Notes: generated by a model from the letters alone, not told the origin. Positions 33,293 through 41,402 are shown, numbered from the stretch's first letter. The stretch is 64,000 nt of DNA from Frateuria_A sp049727805 (GCF_049727805.1 NZ_JBCNYA010000008.1:70826-134825); one strand, 5' to 3'. Program-made: numbers and translations.

Positions 33293-33984
33293 TCCCGCAG
33301 TTGCCGCTCGCCCTGCGCTGGCCGCGCCGGCAGCGCTTCGAGCACTTCCACGCCGGCGCCAATGCTGCCGCGCTGGCGGCGGTGAGGGCGCTGGCCGAGA
33401 CCCCGGGTGCGCCCTGGGTGTACCTGCACGGCCCGGCCGGCAGCGGCCGCAGCCACCTGCTGCTGGCCGCCTGCCAGGCCGCGAGCGCGGCCGGCCGGCG
33501 TGTGCAGTACCTGCCGCTCACTGCCATGCACGACCACATCGGCGCCCTGCGCGGCGTAGGCAGCAGCGAGCTGCTGGCGATCGACGACCTGGGCGTGCTG
33601 GCGGGCGAGCGCGCCACCGAACACGCGCTGTTCGACCTGTACAACCAGATGCGCGCCGAAGGCGGCGCGATGCTGTTCGCCGCCGACAAGGCGCCCGCGC
33701 AGCTCGGCGTCGGCCTGCCGGACCTGCGCTCGCGGTTGGGCGCCTGCACGCAGTTCGCGCTCAAGCCGCTGGACGATGCCGAACGTCGCGCCGTGCTGAA
33801 GGAGCAGGCCGCCGCGCGCGGCATCGGCCTGGACGAGGCGGTGCTCGACTGGCTGTTCGCCCGCTACGCGCGCGACCTGGCCGCGCTGCTGGACCTGCTC
33901 GACCGTCTCGACCAGGCCTCGCTGGCGGCGAAGCGGCGTATCACCGTGCCGTTCCTGCGCGAGTTCCTGCGCGAGATGCACTAG
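33289..33984 (+). CDS. hda: DnaA regulatory inactivator Hda
   Basis: Promotes hydrolysis of DnaA-bound ATP with the beta clamp, preventing reinitiation of replication. The 231-residue AAA+ protein starts with a clamp-binding motif QLPLAL at residues 4-9, followed by the Walker A variant GPAGSGRS (48-55, with Arg as in E. coli Hda), Walker B LLAIDDLGVL, and a sensor region with DLRSRLGACTQFAL. It lacks the DNA-binding domain IV of DnaA. Coupled to the upstream transporter gene by an ATGA overlap. Confidence 0.94.
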   Translation: MIPQLPLALRWPRRQRFEHFHAGANAAALAAVRALAETPGAPWVYLHGPAGSGRSHLLLAACQAASAAGRRVQYLPLTAMHDHIGALRGVGSSELLAIDDLGVLAGERATEHALFDLYNQMRAEGGAMLFAADKAPAQLGVGLPDLRSRLGACTQFALKPLDDAERRAVLKEQAAARGIGLDEAVLDWLFARYARDLAALLDLLDRLDQASLAAKRRITVPFLREFLREMH

Positions 33985-34118
33985 ACATTCGCTTCACGCG
34001 ATCCACCACGATGGTCCCGCCCGCTTTACACAAAACGGCTACCCGGCCGTGGTCATGCTCTGCGCCACGCACCGTGCCTGGCGTAACGAGGCACACACAT
34101 TGTGGACAGGAGTGAACC

Positions 34119-36329
34119 ATGTACAGGATGCTGGTGTTGGCCATGTTGCTGGGGTCGGGCGCTGTTTCCGCCGCCCCGGTGGATCCTTTCGCACTGGTCG
34201 GGGGCCAGGCGAGTTTCATCAAGGGAACGGACCGCTACTACCCCGTGCGGATAGAGCACTCTGCGCCGCAGGCGGCCGTGACCGAAGGTGGCATGTGGTT
34301 GCCACAGCCAGACGGGGGCAGGGTCTACGCCCGCACGGTCCGGTTGCTCGAGCAGGCGGGAGGCATCGAGACCTGGATCGGCAAGGTGTCGGTGCCAGGT
34401 GGCGAGCGCAGCGTGGTGATCACCATGGGCCCGGACGCCACCTTCGGTTCACTGGTGACCGCGAAGGGCGAGCCGTTCCGACTGGTCACCAGTGGTGGCA
34501 AGACCTACATGGTGCAGCGGGATGCGAGCGCGGCGAGGCTCGGTACCGGCGGCCCGGCGCAGGAGCCGCCCGGCCGCGATTATCTGATCGCCCCGCGCCC
34601 GCCGCAGGCCGGCACATCCGTGCCGGGCGCGCAGGCGGCGCAGCCGCAGGCCAACGCCACAGCGGCCGCGTCGTCCACGGTGGACGTGCTGCTGGCCTAT
34701 ACGCCGGGCATGGTCACCCGCTACGGCACGATTTCGGCCGTACAGACGCGATTGAGCTATCTCGTCGCGGTCGCCAACCAGGCGTACGACGACAGTAAGG
34801 TCAACTACCACATCCGGCTGGTAGGGACGATGGCGGTGAGCTACTCGGATACCGGTCCGAACAGCCAGGTGTTGAATGACATGACCAACACTTCCTCCAG
34901 CGGCCCGCTGGCGGGGTTGCGCGCCCGGCGCGCTGCGCTGGGTGCCGACCTGGTCAGCCTGATCCGTCCATATACCCAGAGCGGTCAGGGGGGGTTCTGC
35001 GGCCTCGGCTATCTGAACGGTGCCAACGAGGTGACGTTCACCACCGGCTTTGCGCCCTACGGCTACTCGACGGTGGGCGATGGCGAGGATCCGTCGACTA
35101 ATACCTACTGCCGGGATACCACCCTGGCGCACGAGTTGGGGCACAACATGGGCCTGGCCCACGACCAGGCGAATGCACCCGACCCGGGTGCCTTCAGCTA
35201 TGCCTACGGCTGGCGCAGGACGCTCGCCTCGGGCAGCTTCTCGACGATCATGGCCTATTCGACCGGCGACCAGGAGCCTGTGCCTTATTTCGCCAATCCG
35301 AACATCACGTTGTGCAACGGCAACCGTTGCGGCGATCCGACGGTCGCGAACCAGACCCTGGCGCTCAACCAGACCATGCCGGTGGTGGCCAACTTCGTCA
35401 GCGCGGCGAGTGGTGCAGTGATGGACCTCAACGGTGATCGCCAGGCCGACATCGTGCTGCAGGACAACGCCGGCTCGTTCACGACCATGCTCGAAACGGC
35501 CAACTTCCTGCCCCAGACCAACACGCGCACGGGGACGACCGGCTACCGGATCGCCGCCGTTGGCGATCTGGACGGCAGCGGCAGCGCGGACCTGATCTGG
35601 ACGAGCGGAGCGCACGACCTGTTCTTCTGGATCAACAATGGCGCCGACGCCTACCAGTCGGTGCAGGGTCCCAACTACAGCGCCGGCTGGACGCTCGTGG
35701 GTACCGGCGACCTCAACGGTGACGGCAGCGACGACCTGCTATGGCTGAATGCGACGACCCACGAGTTCATGTACTGGATCATGCAGGGCACCACGGTAGC
35801 GTCCAGCCGGACCATGTCGATCGCGACGGGGTATTACATCGGCGCAATCGGTGACTTCAACGGCGATGGCCGGGCCGATATCGCATGGACCAGCCCGGCG
35901 CGCGACCTGTACATCTGGACGACCGCCAGCAACGGCGGCTTCAAGAGCACGCGCTCGCTCAGTTACCCGGCGGGCTGGCGACTGGTGGGCAGCGGCCACA
36001 TCGATGCCGACCAGCGCGCAGACCTGATCTGGATGGACGACGTCGACCACAACTTCGCCTATTGGCTGATGAACGGTGCCACCCGGACCGGATATCGGGT
36101 CATCGGCGTGTCGCCGGGATACTCGATCGCAGCCATCGACCGGTTCTCCAGCCGCGGCGACGGCATCCTCTGGACCAGCGCGTCGCGCGACATGTACGTG
36201 TGGATGAACAGCGGCACCGGCGGCTTCGTCTCGAAGAACATTGCGGCCTACCCGGGATCGGGTGGCGGGTACCTGAGCACCTATCCGTCCGGTTGGAGCA
36301 TCATGGCCAACCTGCCGGTCAAGCCATAA
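34119..36329 (+). CDS. Secreted metzincin metalloprotease with C-terminal VCBS/FG-GAP-like repeats
   Basis: A 736-residue predicted extracellular protease. It has a signal peptide (1-18), a propeptide-like region to about 185, then a reprolysin-like catalytic domain with the zinc motif HELGHNMGLAHD (338-349; His338, His342, His348, Glu339) and a Met-turn near Met378 (STIMAYS). Residues about 434-736 hold five repeats with calcium-loop-like motifs (DLNGDRQADI, DLDGSGSADL, DLNGDGSDDL, DFNGDGRADI, HIDADQRADL) plus a sixth degenerate one; each is followed by a Trp/Tyr-rich strand. AGGAG precedes the ATG. Cysteines cluster in the catalytic domain, consistent with export. The gene stands alone; it is convergent with the KGG genes. 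Secretion by type II is inferred. Confidence 0.88.
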   Translation: MYRMLVLAMLLGSGAVSAAPVDPFALVGGQASFIKGTDRYYPVRIEHSAPQAAVTEGGMWLPQPDGGRVYARTVRLLEQAGGIETWIGKVSVPGGERSVVITMGPDATFGSLVTAKGEPFRLVTSGGKTYMVQRDASAARLGTGGPAQEPPGRDYLIAPRPPQAGTSVPGAQAAQPQANATAAASSTVDVLLAYTPGMVTRYGTISAVQTRLSYLVAVANQAYDDSKVNYHIRLVGTMAVSYSDTGPNSQVLNDMTNTSSSGPLAGLRARRAALGADLVSLIRPYTQSGQGGFCGLGYLNGANEVTFTTGFAPYGYSTVGDGEDPSTNTYCRDTTLAHELGHNMGLAHDQANAPDPGAFSYAYGWRRTLASGSFSTIMAYSTGDQEPVPYFANPNITLCNGNRCGDPTVANQTLALNQTMPVVANFVSAASGAVMDLNGDRQADIVLQDNAGSFTTMLETANFLPQTNTRTGTTGYRIAAVGDLDGSGSADLIWTSGAHDLFFWINNGADAYQSVQGPNYSAGWTLVGTGDLNGDGSDDLLWLNATTHEFMYWIMQGTTVASSRTMSIATGYYIGAIGDFNGDGRADIAWTSPARDLYIWTTASNGGFKSTRSLSYPAGWRLVGSGHIDADQRADLIWMDDVDHNFAYWLMNGATRTGYRVIGVSPGYSIAAIDRFSSRGDGILWTSASRDMYVWMNSGTGGFVSKNIAAYPGSGGGYLSTYPSGWSIMANLPVKP

Positions 36330-36354
36330 CCCCGGCTCCGCTCGTGGAATCGGT

Positions 36355-36382
36355 CCGCCGCGCCGAGCCATCGGCGCGGCGG
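36355..36382. terminator. Stem-loop between convergent genes
   Basis: A perfect 12-bp stem CCGCCGCGCCGA / TCGGCGCGGCGG with a GCCA loop, 25 bp after the protease stop and 8 bp beyond the KGG stop. No long T-run follows on either strand, so it may end or protect both transcripts without being a canonical terminator. Confidence 0.5.
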
Positions 36383-36390
36383 TCGTGCTT

Positions 36391-36588
36391 CTAGTGCTTG
36401 CCCTCGGACTGCTTGCCTTCCTCGATCAGTTCGCGCACGCGCTGGCCGCCCTTGTGGCCGAGCTCGGAATAACCTTCGGGACCGAGCTGTTCCTTGCGGA
36501 TCTCGCCGCCCTTGTGGCCGCCCTTCTGGCCAGCCTCGCGCACGGTCATGTCGCCCTTGTCGTGCTGGTTGTCGCTGTGCTTTGCCAT
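36391..36588 (-). CDS. KGG-repeat stress protein (YciG/Con-10-like), copy 1
   Basis: A 65-residue, strongly hydrophilic protein with two KGG motifs: VREAGQKGGHKGG near 17-29 and ELGHKGGQRVRELIEEGKQ near 42-60, separated by RKEQLGPEGYS. This is the two-motif layout of the family, associated with general stress and stationary phase in other bacteria; the molecular role is unknown. Third in a row of three same-strand paralogues, with a 47-bp spacer. The frame extends upstream, but the ATG at 36588 gives the usual start. Confidence 0.85.
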   Translation of the reverse strand: MAKHSDNQHDKGDMTVREAGQKGGHKGGEIRKEQLGPEGYSELGHKGGQRVRELIEEGKQSEGKH

Positions 36589-36635
36589 TGTCTGCCTCGT
36601 CGTCGATGCGGCCCACCACGGCGGGCCGCGGTGGA

Positions 36636-36827
36636 TCACTTGCGGCTGTCGCCGTGGCCTTCGGCCTGTTTGCCTTCCTCGATCAGTTCGCGTGTGCGCT
36701 GGCCGCCCTTGTGGCCGCCGGTCTCGCCGCCCTTGCGGCCGGCTTCGCGCACGCTCATGTCGCCCTTGCCGTGCTGGCTGCCGCCGGCCTGTTTGCCGTG
36801 ACTGCCCGGGTTCTTTTGCTGGGTCAT
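36636..36827 (-). CDS. KGG-repeat stress protein, copy 2
   Basis: A 63-residue hydrophilic protein with MSVREAGRKGGETGGHKGGQ near 24-43 and RTRELIEEGKQ following. Compared with copy 1 the two KGG units have collapsed together: the intervening EQLGPEGYSELG segment is missing. It has a Gln/His/Gly-rich N-terminus and a GAGAACCCACG leader. Together with its neighbours it is most easily explained by local gene duplication. Confidence 0.82.
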   Translation of the reverse strand: MTQQKNPGSHGKQAGGSQHGKGDMSVREAGRKGGETGGHKGGQRTRELIEEGKQAEGHGDSRK

Positions 36828-36852
36828 CGTGGGTTCTCCTGCTGCGGGGCCG

Positions 36853-37047
36853 TCAATGCGGGCGTTGTTCGCCCTGGTGCGCTTCGACCTGGCGACCGCG
36901 GTTGATCAGTTCGCGCACGCGCAGGCCGCCCTTGCGGCCTGCCTCGCGCACGCTGAGCTTGCCGCGGGCGCCGTCGATCGTGCCGTTGGCGGCGTGGTGG
37001 GTCTTGTTGCTGGGGGACTGACTGCCTGGGGACTGTTGCCGGCTCAT
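36853..37047 (-). CDS. KGG-repeat stress protein, copy 3 (one motif only)
   Basis: A 64-residue hydrophilic protein with a single LSVREAGRKGGLRVRELINRG unit near 31-51; the second KGG is lost. N-terminal residues are Gln/Ser/Asn-rich and probably disordered. It is the first of the three in transcription order, 25 bp before copy 2. A role in stress survival is taken from the family and is not shown here. Confidence 0.78.
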   Translation of the reverse strand: MSRQQSPGSQSPSNKTHHAANGTIDGARGKLSVREAGRKGGLRVRELINRGRQVEAHQGEQRPH

Positions 37048-37395
37048 GGGTTATCTCCGTAGCTGCATCCGATCGGTTTTCTTCGCAAGGCTCGGCTGGC
37101 CGCCATCCCGGCGCCCAGCGGAAAACAGCGGGTCCGGCAGGGTTTGAAGACCCGCGTCCGCCCATCGGCACCCGGTGTGCCGCGATGGCGACGGGCGCTC
37201 CGTCGCCCGCAAGGGCGTCGCGACGCGTCGCGGGCCCTTCGGACGGGCAGGGGCGTTGCAATGCGGATGCCAGCGCGAGCTGCGTCGCGGGCAGGAGTCC
37301 TGCGTCGGGCGGTTGGAAAAAACCGCCCGCGCTGGAAAGATCTACAGCAGCGTCCGCCTGCTGCCCAGGCAGGCGACTGGCGCAGGTGGGGCGTG
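37048..37395. other. Non-coding gap with several stem-loops, no gene seen
   Basis: This stretch has no convincing ORF. It holds dyads: a 13-base palindrome GCAGGAGTCCTGC (37291-37303), and an 8-bp stem GGGCGGTT/AACCGCCC with a GGAAAA loop (37307-37328). Around 37185-37260 several arms rich in GCGTCGCGACG can pair with each other. The promoter of the KGG cluster presumably lies near 37050-37110. A structured RNA is possible but I could match it to no known class. Confidence 0.5.
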
Positions 37396-37424
37396 CAAAA
37401 ACGAAGGGCGCCCGTGGGCGCCCT
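37396..37424 (-). terminator. Rho-independent terminator of suhB
   Basis: On the minus strand: stem AGGGCGCCC/GGGCGCCCT with a two-base centre (37405-37424), followed by TCGTTTTTGC, 22 bp after the suhB stop. Confidence 0.85.
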
Positions 37425-37446
37425 CGTCGATCCGCCGAGTGGCCGC

Positions 37447-38250
37447 TCAGGCCTTGAGCAGCGAGGGCGTGGCCTGCGCGCCGATCGCGTCGGTCATCGC
37501 CTTGGCCACGTGGAGGTTGCCGGCGATCAGGTTGCCGCTGGCTGGCAGGCCGTCGCGGCCGGCGAAATCGCAGTAGCGCCCGCCCGCCTCGTGCACCAGC
37601 AGCACGCCGGCCGCCATGTCCCAGGGCTTGAGGCCGATCTCGAAGTAGCCGTCGTAGCGCGCGGCGGCGGTGTAGGCCAGGTCCAGCGCGGCCGAGCCCG
37701 AGCGGCGGATATCCTCGGCCTGGCCGAGTAGGGCGCGGGTCATCGCCAACTGGGCGTCCAGGTGCTCGCGCTGGCGGTACGGGAAACCGGTCGCGATCAT
37801 CGCGCCGCCAAGGTTCTCGCGGCGGGAGACGCGGATGCGCCGGTCGTTGAGGTAGGCGCCGTCGCCCTTGCTGGCGGTGAACAGTTCGTCGCGCAGCGGA
37901 TCGAACACTACGCCGTAGACCGGCACGCCCTTGTCGACCAGCGCGATCGAGACGGAGAAGTGCGGGATGCCGCGCAGGTAGTTGTGCGTGCCATCGAGCG
38001 GATCGATCACCCAGGTCAGCGGATTCTTGCCGCTGGCGCCGCCTTCCTCGGCGAGGATCGCGTGGTCGGGGTAGGCGCGGCGCAGCTCCTTGACGATCTC
38101 GGCCTCGGCCAGGCGATCGACCTCGGAGGCGAAGTCCATGCGCTGCTTCTCGACCACGTGCAGGCCGTCGATGCGGTTCATGTAACGCAGGATCACGTTG
38201 CCTGCGGCGCGCGCGGCACGTGCCGCGATGGTGACGGCGGGTCTTGGCAT
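37447..38250 (-). CDS. suhB: Inositol-1-monophosphatase family protein SuhB
   Basis: Magnesium-dependent phosphatase; in E. coli SuhB also takes part in rRNA antitermination complexes. The 267-residue protein has metal ligands in ILAEEGG (Glu68, Glu69), WVIDPLDGTHNY (Asp83, Asp86) and LKPWDMAAGVLLV (Asp near 212). The ATG at 38250 is preferred over the upstream in-frame start, which would include its promoter. A TGCTAGAAT element lies 39 bp upstream and a terminator follows, so it is a single-gene unit. Confidence 0.94.
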   Translation of the reverse strand: MPRPAVTIAARAARAAGNVILRYMNRIDGLHVVEKQRMDFASEVDRLAEAEIVKELRRAYPDHAILAEEGGASGKNPLTWVIDPLDGTHNYLRGIPHFSVSIALVDKGVPVYGVVFDPLRDELFTASKGDGAYLNDRRIRVSRRENLGGAMIATGFPYRQREHLDAQLAMTRALLGQAEDIRRSGSAALDLAYTAAARYDGYFEIGLKPWDMAAGVLLVHEAGGRYCDFAGRDGLPASGNLIAGNLHVAKAMTDAIGAQATPSLLKA

Positions 38251-38288
38251 GGCTTCGGCTTTGGGAAAAGAGCGGAGTGCGGCCGCGC

Positions 38289-38297
38289 ATTCTAGCA
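38289..38297 (-). promoter_or_regulatory. Extended -10 promoter element for suhB
   Basis: Reads TGCTAGAAT on the minus strand (TGn plus TAGAAT), 39 bp before the suhB ATG. Confidence 0.55.
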
Positions 38298-38408
38298 GAG
38301 GTCGCACGTGAACCTACGGTGGCGTGGACACAAAGCCATTGCTGCGGGCTTCCGCCAGTTCGTGCATGATCCAGCGACCGACGGGTCGGCTGAATTCAGG
38401 AGAAAGGG

Positions 38409-38933
38409 ATGTCCATCCGTATGCTGGCAGCCGTTGGGTTGCGCTTTCTGGCGCTTGTGCTCTGCATCTCTGTGCTCACTACCGTCATCTATACCGGGGC
38501 CTTGCATGGCCCGGCGGCATCGCAGACGCTGGCATTTGTGGCGGCGGGGGCATTTGCCTTGGCGGTCGTGCTCTGGTTCGCGGCCGGGCCTTTATCGGTC
38601 CTCTTCTTCCACGGACTTCCCCGCGAAGCCGTTGACGGATTGAGGGCGGTCGATCTCGTCGTGGCCGGTTGCATACTGTTGGGGCTATGGTGGCTCAAGA
38701 GCGCACTGTGCGGCCTGGCCGACCTGTGGGTAAGCGCGCAATTGCTCAGCGGCGCGACCGGTCAGTCCGCGTGGGCTTCGCTCGATCTGGGCAGACGGGC
38801 ATTGGCTGCAGCGCGCCTCACTGAGCTGCTCATCGGGTTGGTTCTTCTTGTACGAGCCCGGCAGATTGGAAGCTGGACACTGCGTACGCCCGAAATCGAC
38901 AAGGCCGACAAAAGCTCGCCAGAAGCGGGATAA
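38409..38933 (+). CDS. Unrecognised small integral membrane protein
   Basis: A 174-residue protein with about four hydrophobic segments (roughly 8-28, 40-67, 77-96 and 130-147) and a charged C-terminal tail rich in Lys, Asp and Ser. I do not recognise the family; the layout is loosely like DUF2975 proteins. AGGAGAAAGG precedes the ATG, a strong ribosome site. Codon use is less GC-biased than trmJ and suhB, between which it is placed; in E. coli those two genes are direct divergent neighbours, so this is likely an insertion in the lineage. Confidence 0.75.
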   Translation: MSIRMLAAVGLRFLALVLCISVLTTVIYTGALHGPAASQTLAFVAAGAFALAVVLWFAAGPLSVLFFHGLPREAVDGLRAVDLVVAGCILLGLWWLKSALCGLADLWVSAQLLSGATGQSAWASLDLGRRALAAARLTELLIGLVLLVRARQIGSWTLRTPEIDKADKSSPEAG

Positions 38934-38956
38934 CAGCGAGCCCCAACAGGGTCGAC

Positions 38957-38962
38957 TATGAT
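38957..38962 (+). promoter_or_regulatory. Candidate -10 box for trmJ
   Basis: TATGAT 31 bp before the trmJ ATG at 38988. It argues for the ATG at 38988 over an in-frame one at 38958, which overlaps the box. The -35 side is weak. Confidence 0.45.
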
Positions 38963-38987
38963 GGCGTCCTTTTTATCTCGCGCTCCC

Positions 38988-39749
38988 ATGTCCGACTTCC
39001 TCGACCTTGCCGCCCGCTTCCGCTTCGTGCTCGTGCGTACTTCGCACCCGGGCAACATCGGCAGCGCGGCGCGGGCGATTCGCACCATGGGCTTCACGCG
39101 GCTGGAGTTGGTCGCGCCGGCCGAATTTCCCAGCCGCGAGGCCGATGCGCTGGCGGCGAACGCGGTAAGCGTATTGGCCGAAGCGGGGGTGCATGGTGCG
39201 CTGGTGGACGGCCTGGCCGGCTCCACGTTCGTGCTCGGCCTGTCGGCGCGGCGGCGCGGGGTGAATCTGCCCGAGCTGACGCCGCGCGAAGGCGCCGCGC
39301 AAGCGCTGGCCGCCGCGGCGCGCGGCGAGCAGGTGGCGCTGGTGTTCGGCAACGAGCGCACCGGCCTGGAGAACGAGGAGCTGGCGCGCTGCCACGCGAT
39401 GGTGCGCATTCCCAGCGTGGAGGACTACAGCTCGCTCAACCTGGCCCAGGCGGTGCAGGTGATGGCCTACGAGCAGCGCCTGGCCATGCTCGGCGAGGCA
39501 CCGCCGCCGGCGCCGCCGGAACACGACGAGCCGCCGGCCGACGCGGCGCGGATGGAGCGCTTCTTCGAGCACCTGGCGCAGACCTTGGACGAGATCGAGT
39601 TCCACAAGGGCCGCGAGCCGACCACGATCATGCTGCGCCTGCGCCGCCTGTTCCAGCGCGCGCAGCCGGACGAGCGCGAGCTGCGCATCCTGCATGGCGT
39701 GCTGGCCGATGCGCAGCGCATGGCGACGCTGGCCCGGCGCGAAAAATAG
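38988..39749 (+). CDS. trmJ: tRNA (cytidine/uridine-2'-O-)-methyltransferase TrmJ
   Basis: A SPOUT-class enzyme that 2'-O-methylates position 32 of several tRNAs. The 253-residue protein has FVLVRTSHPGNIGSAARAI near 11-29, the SAM-binding knot motifs VFGNERTGLENEEL (about 119-132) and VEDYSSLNLAQAVQVMAYE (about 144-162), and the C-terminal extension ending in MLRLRRLFQRAQPDERELRIL, typical of TrmJ. A standalone gene facing away from suhB. Confidence 0.94.
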   Translation: MSDFLDLAARFRFVLVRTSHPGNIGSAARAIRTMGFTRLELVAPAEFPSREADALAANAVSVLAEAGVHGALVDGLAGSTFVLGLSARRRGVNLPELTPREGAAQALAAAARGEQVALVFGNERTGLENEELARCHAMVRIPSVEDYSSLNLAQAVQVMAYEQRLAMLGEAPPPAPPEHDEPPADAARMERFFEHLAQTLDEIEFHKGREPTTIMLRLRRLFQRAQPDERELRILHGVLADAQRMATLARREK

Positions 39750-39761
39750 CCGCGCAGGGTG

Positions 39762-39812
39762 GGTTTCAGCTCACCATGAGGTCCGGGTGGTGGGCTGAAG
39801 CCAGCCTACGCC
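39762..39812. repeat. Family C paired-hairpin repeat (degenerate copy)
   Basis: Left arm pair GGTGGGTTTCAGCTCACC-like and right hairpin GGTGGGCTGAAGCC-AGCC followed by TACG, in a short gap between trmJ and the interrupted gene. Related copies lie at 59282-59334 and 63921-63980. Confidence 0.7.
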
Positions 39813-39827
39813 CGTTCCTCCCGTTCC

Positions 39828-40427
39828 CTACGGAGCGACCGGCTCCAGTTCCTCCACGTACACCAGCTCGCAGGCGCCGTTGCCGGTGTCGTCGCGGGTG
39901 AGCGAGCTGCGCCAGTGCCAGCCGTCCGGACGGCTGGCGTCGACCAGGAAGCCCTCGATGTGCACCAGCTCGCCCCGGCGCACGCGGTCCATCGCGCGGC
40001 GCACGCCCGCGTCGGCGGGGATCAGGTGCATGTTGGCGCTGGAGGTTTCGATCTCGCGGCGCGGGATCGGGAAGCTGTCCACGTGCCAGTAGTAGAAGCG
40101 GCCCGATTGGCTGACGTCGATGCGCGCGAGCACCGCGCTGTCGGACATGCGGCCCCAGCCCAGCGCCAGGTCCATCGGCGCGAGCGAGGCGCCGGCGTCC
40201 TAGTGGTAGTCCTCGCGCGAGAGCACGCGGGCGGTCAGTGCGAAATGCGCCCGCGTGCGCAGGGAGACGTCGGCGCGCTGGAGCACGGCACCGTCGCCCA
40301 GGTCGACCTGCTCGGGCGCCTCGGCCGCCAGCACGCCCGGCGGTGGGTGCAGCGGGCGCTGCTGCCACCAGTGGAGCGCGCCCCAGCCGAGCAGCGCCAG
40401 CCATGCCAGCCACAGCACTCGCCGCAT
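39828..40427 (-). pseudogene. Membrane-anchored or secreted protein interrupted by one in-frame amber codon
   Basis: A single frame of 200 codons from ATG 40427 to TAG 39828 is broken only by TAG at 40202-40200, after SREDYH. Downstream the same frame continues at once with DAGASLAPMDLALGWGRMSD and stays coding-like to the end (IPRREIETSSANMHLIPADA, HIEGFLVDASRPDGWHW, ELVYVEELEP). The first half starts with one hydrophobic helix (residues 4-20, Trp-rich), a signal anchor. The downstream part is very like a conserved Xanthomonadales protein of unknown function of about 190-200 residues. A TGG (Trp) to TAG change would explain the break. The alternatives are a sequencing error or amber readthrough. 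It starts 25 bp after the oxyR stop, probably in its transcript. Confidence 0.78.
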
Positions 40428-40452
40428 CGGTATTTCCCCCTGTGGATGCGCG

Positions 40453-41391
40453 TCAGGCGCGCTTGCGTCGTTCCGGTTCGGCCAGCTCGGGCTTGAGCAG
40501 CTCGGCCGGCAGGCTGCGCACCACGTCGGCGAAGCGCTCGAGGAAGGGGCCCAGCGAGGAGCTCTTGCGCCACACCAGCGCGATGCGCCGGCTCGGCGCG
40601 TGGCCGGAAAATTCCAGCAACTGCACGTTGTCGGTGCGCGCCACCGGCGGCTTGATCGCCAGCGTCGGCAGCAGGGTGATGCCCACGTTGGCGGCGACCA
40701 TCTGCCGCAGCGTCTCCAGGCTGGTGGCGCGGAAACCCACTTTCTCGCCGGCGCCGGCCAGTTGGCACAGCTCCAGCGCCTGGTCGCGCAGGCAATGGCC
40801 GTCCTCCAGCAGCAGCAGGCTCTCGTCCGAGAGGTCCGCGAGCTTCAGGCGTGCCTTGCGGTGGGCCAGCGGATGGTCGTCCGGCACCGCCAGCACGAAC
40901 GGCTCCTCGAACAGGAACTCCGCGTGCAGGCTTTCCTCGTGGATCGGCAGCGCCAGGATGCCCACGTCCAGCGAGCCCTCGCGCAGCATGCGCACGATCT
41001 GTTCGGTCTTCTCCTCGATCAGCAGCAGCTCCAGCCGTGGAAAGCGCTGGCGCACGCGCGGCACCAGGTGCGGCAGCAGGTAGGGGCCGAGCGTGGGAAA
41101 CACGCCCAGGCGCAGCTTGCCGGCCTCCGGGTCGCGCGTGCGCTGGGCGATCGCCTTGATCTCCTCGACCTCGGCCAGCACGCCGCGCGCGCGGCGGGCG
41201 ATCTCACGCCCCGTTTCGGTGAGCAGCACCTTGCGCGGCGTGCGCTCGACCAGCGCCACGCCCAGCTCGTCCTCCAGCTTCTTGATCTGCGTGGAGAGGG
41301 TCGGCTGGCTGACGAAGCTGGCCTCGGCGGCCCGGCCGAAATGGCGGTGCTCGGCCAGCGAGACGAGGTAGGCGAGGTCGCGCAGGTTCAT
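40453..41391 (-). CDS. oxyR: Hydrogen peroxide-responsive regulator OxyR
   Basis: A 312-residue LysR-type regulator. The N-terminal helix-turn-helix is at about 18-40 (FGRAAEASFVSQPTLSTQIK). The two redox cysteines of OxyR are present as Cys200 and Cys209 in LLLLEDGHCLRDQALELC, which form the disulfide that activates the protein after peroxide exposure. RTRDPEAGKLRLGVFPTLGP near 85-104 is also typical. A 15-bp OxyR-type half-site lies 11 bp upstream of its ATG, suggesting autoregulation. No catalase or ahp gene is in the window. Confidence 0.95.
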   Translation of the reverse strand: MNLRDLAYLVSLAEHRHFGRAAEASFVSQPTLSTQIKKLEDELGVALVERTPRKVLLTETGREIARRARGVLAEVEEIKAIAQRTRDPEAGKLRLGVFPTLGPYLLPHLVPRVRQRFPRLELLLIEEKTEQIVRMLREGSLDVGILALPIHEESLHAEFLFEEPFVLAVPDDHPLAHRKARLKLADLSDESLLLLEDGHCLRDQALELCQLAGAGEKVGFRATSLETLRQMVAANVGITLLPTLAIKPPVARTDNVQLLEFSGHAPSRRIALVWRKSSSLGPFLERFADVVRSLPAELLKPELAEPERRKRA

Positions 41392-41402
41392 GGGGCGCTC
41401 CG

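Noticed and set aside
37285..37330. Possible cobalamin riboswitch, since the stretch around GCAGGAGTCCTGC resembles a B12-box
   Set aside because: The upstream core elements and the CCCGC-ACTG pattern do not fit, and the nearby genes (KGG proteins, suhB) have no corrinoid link.
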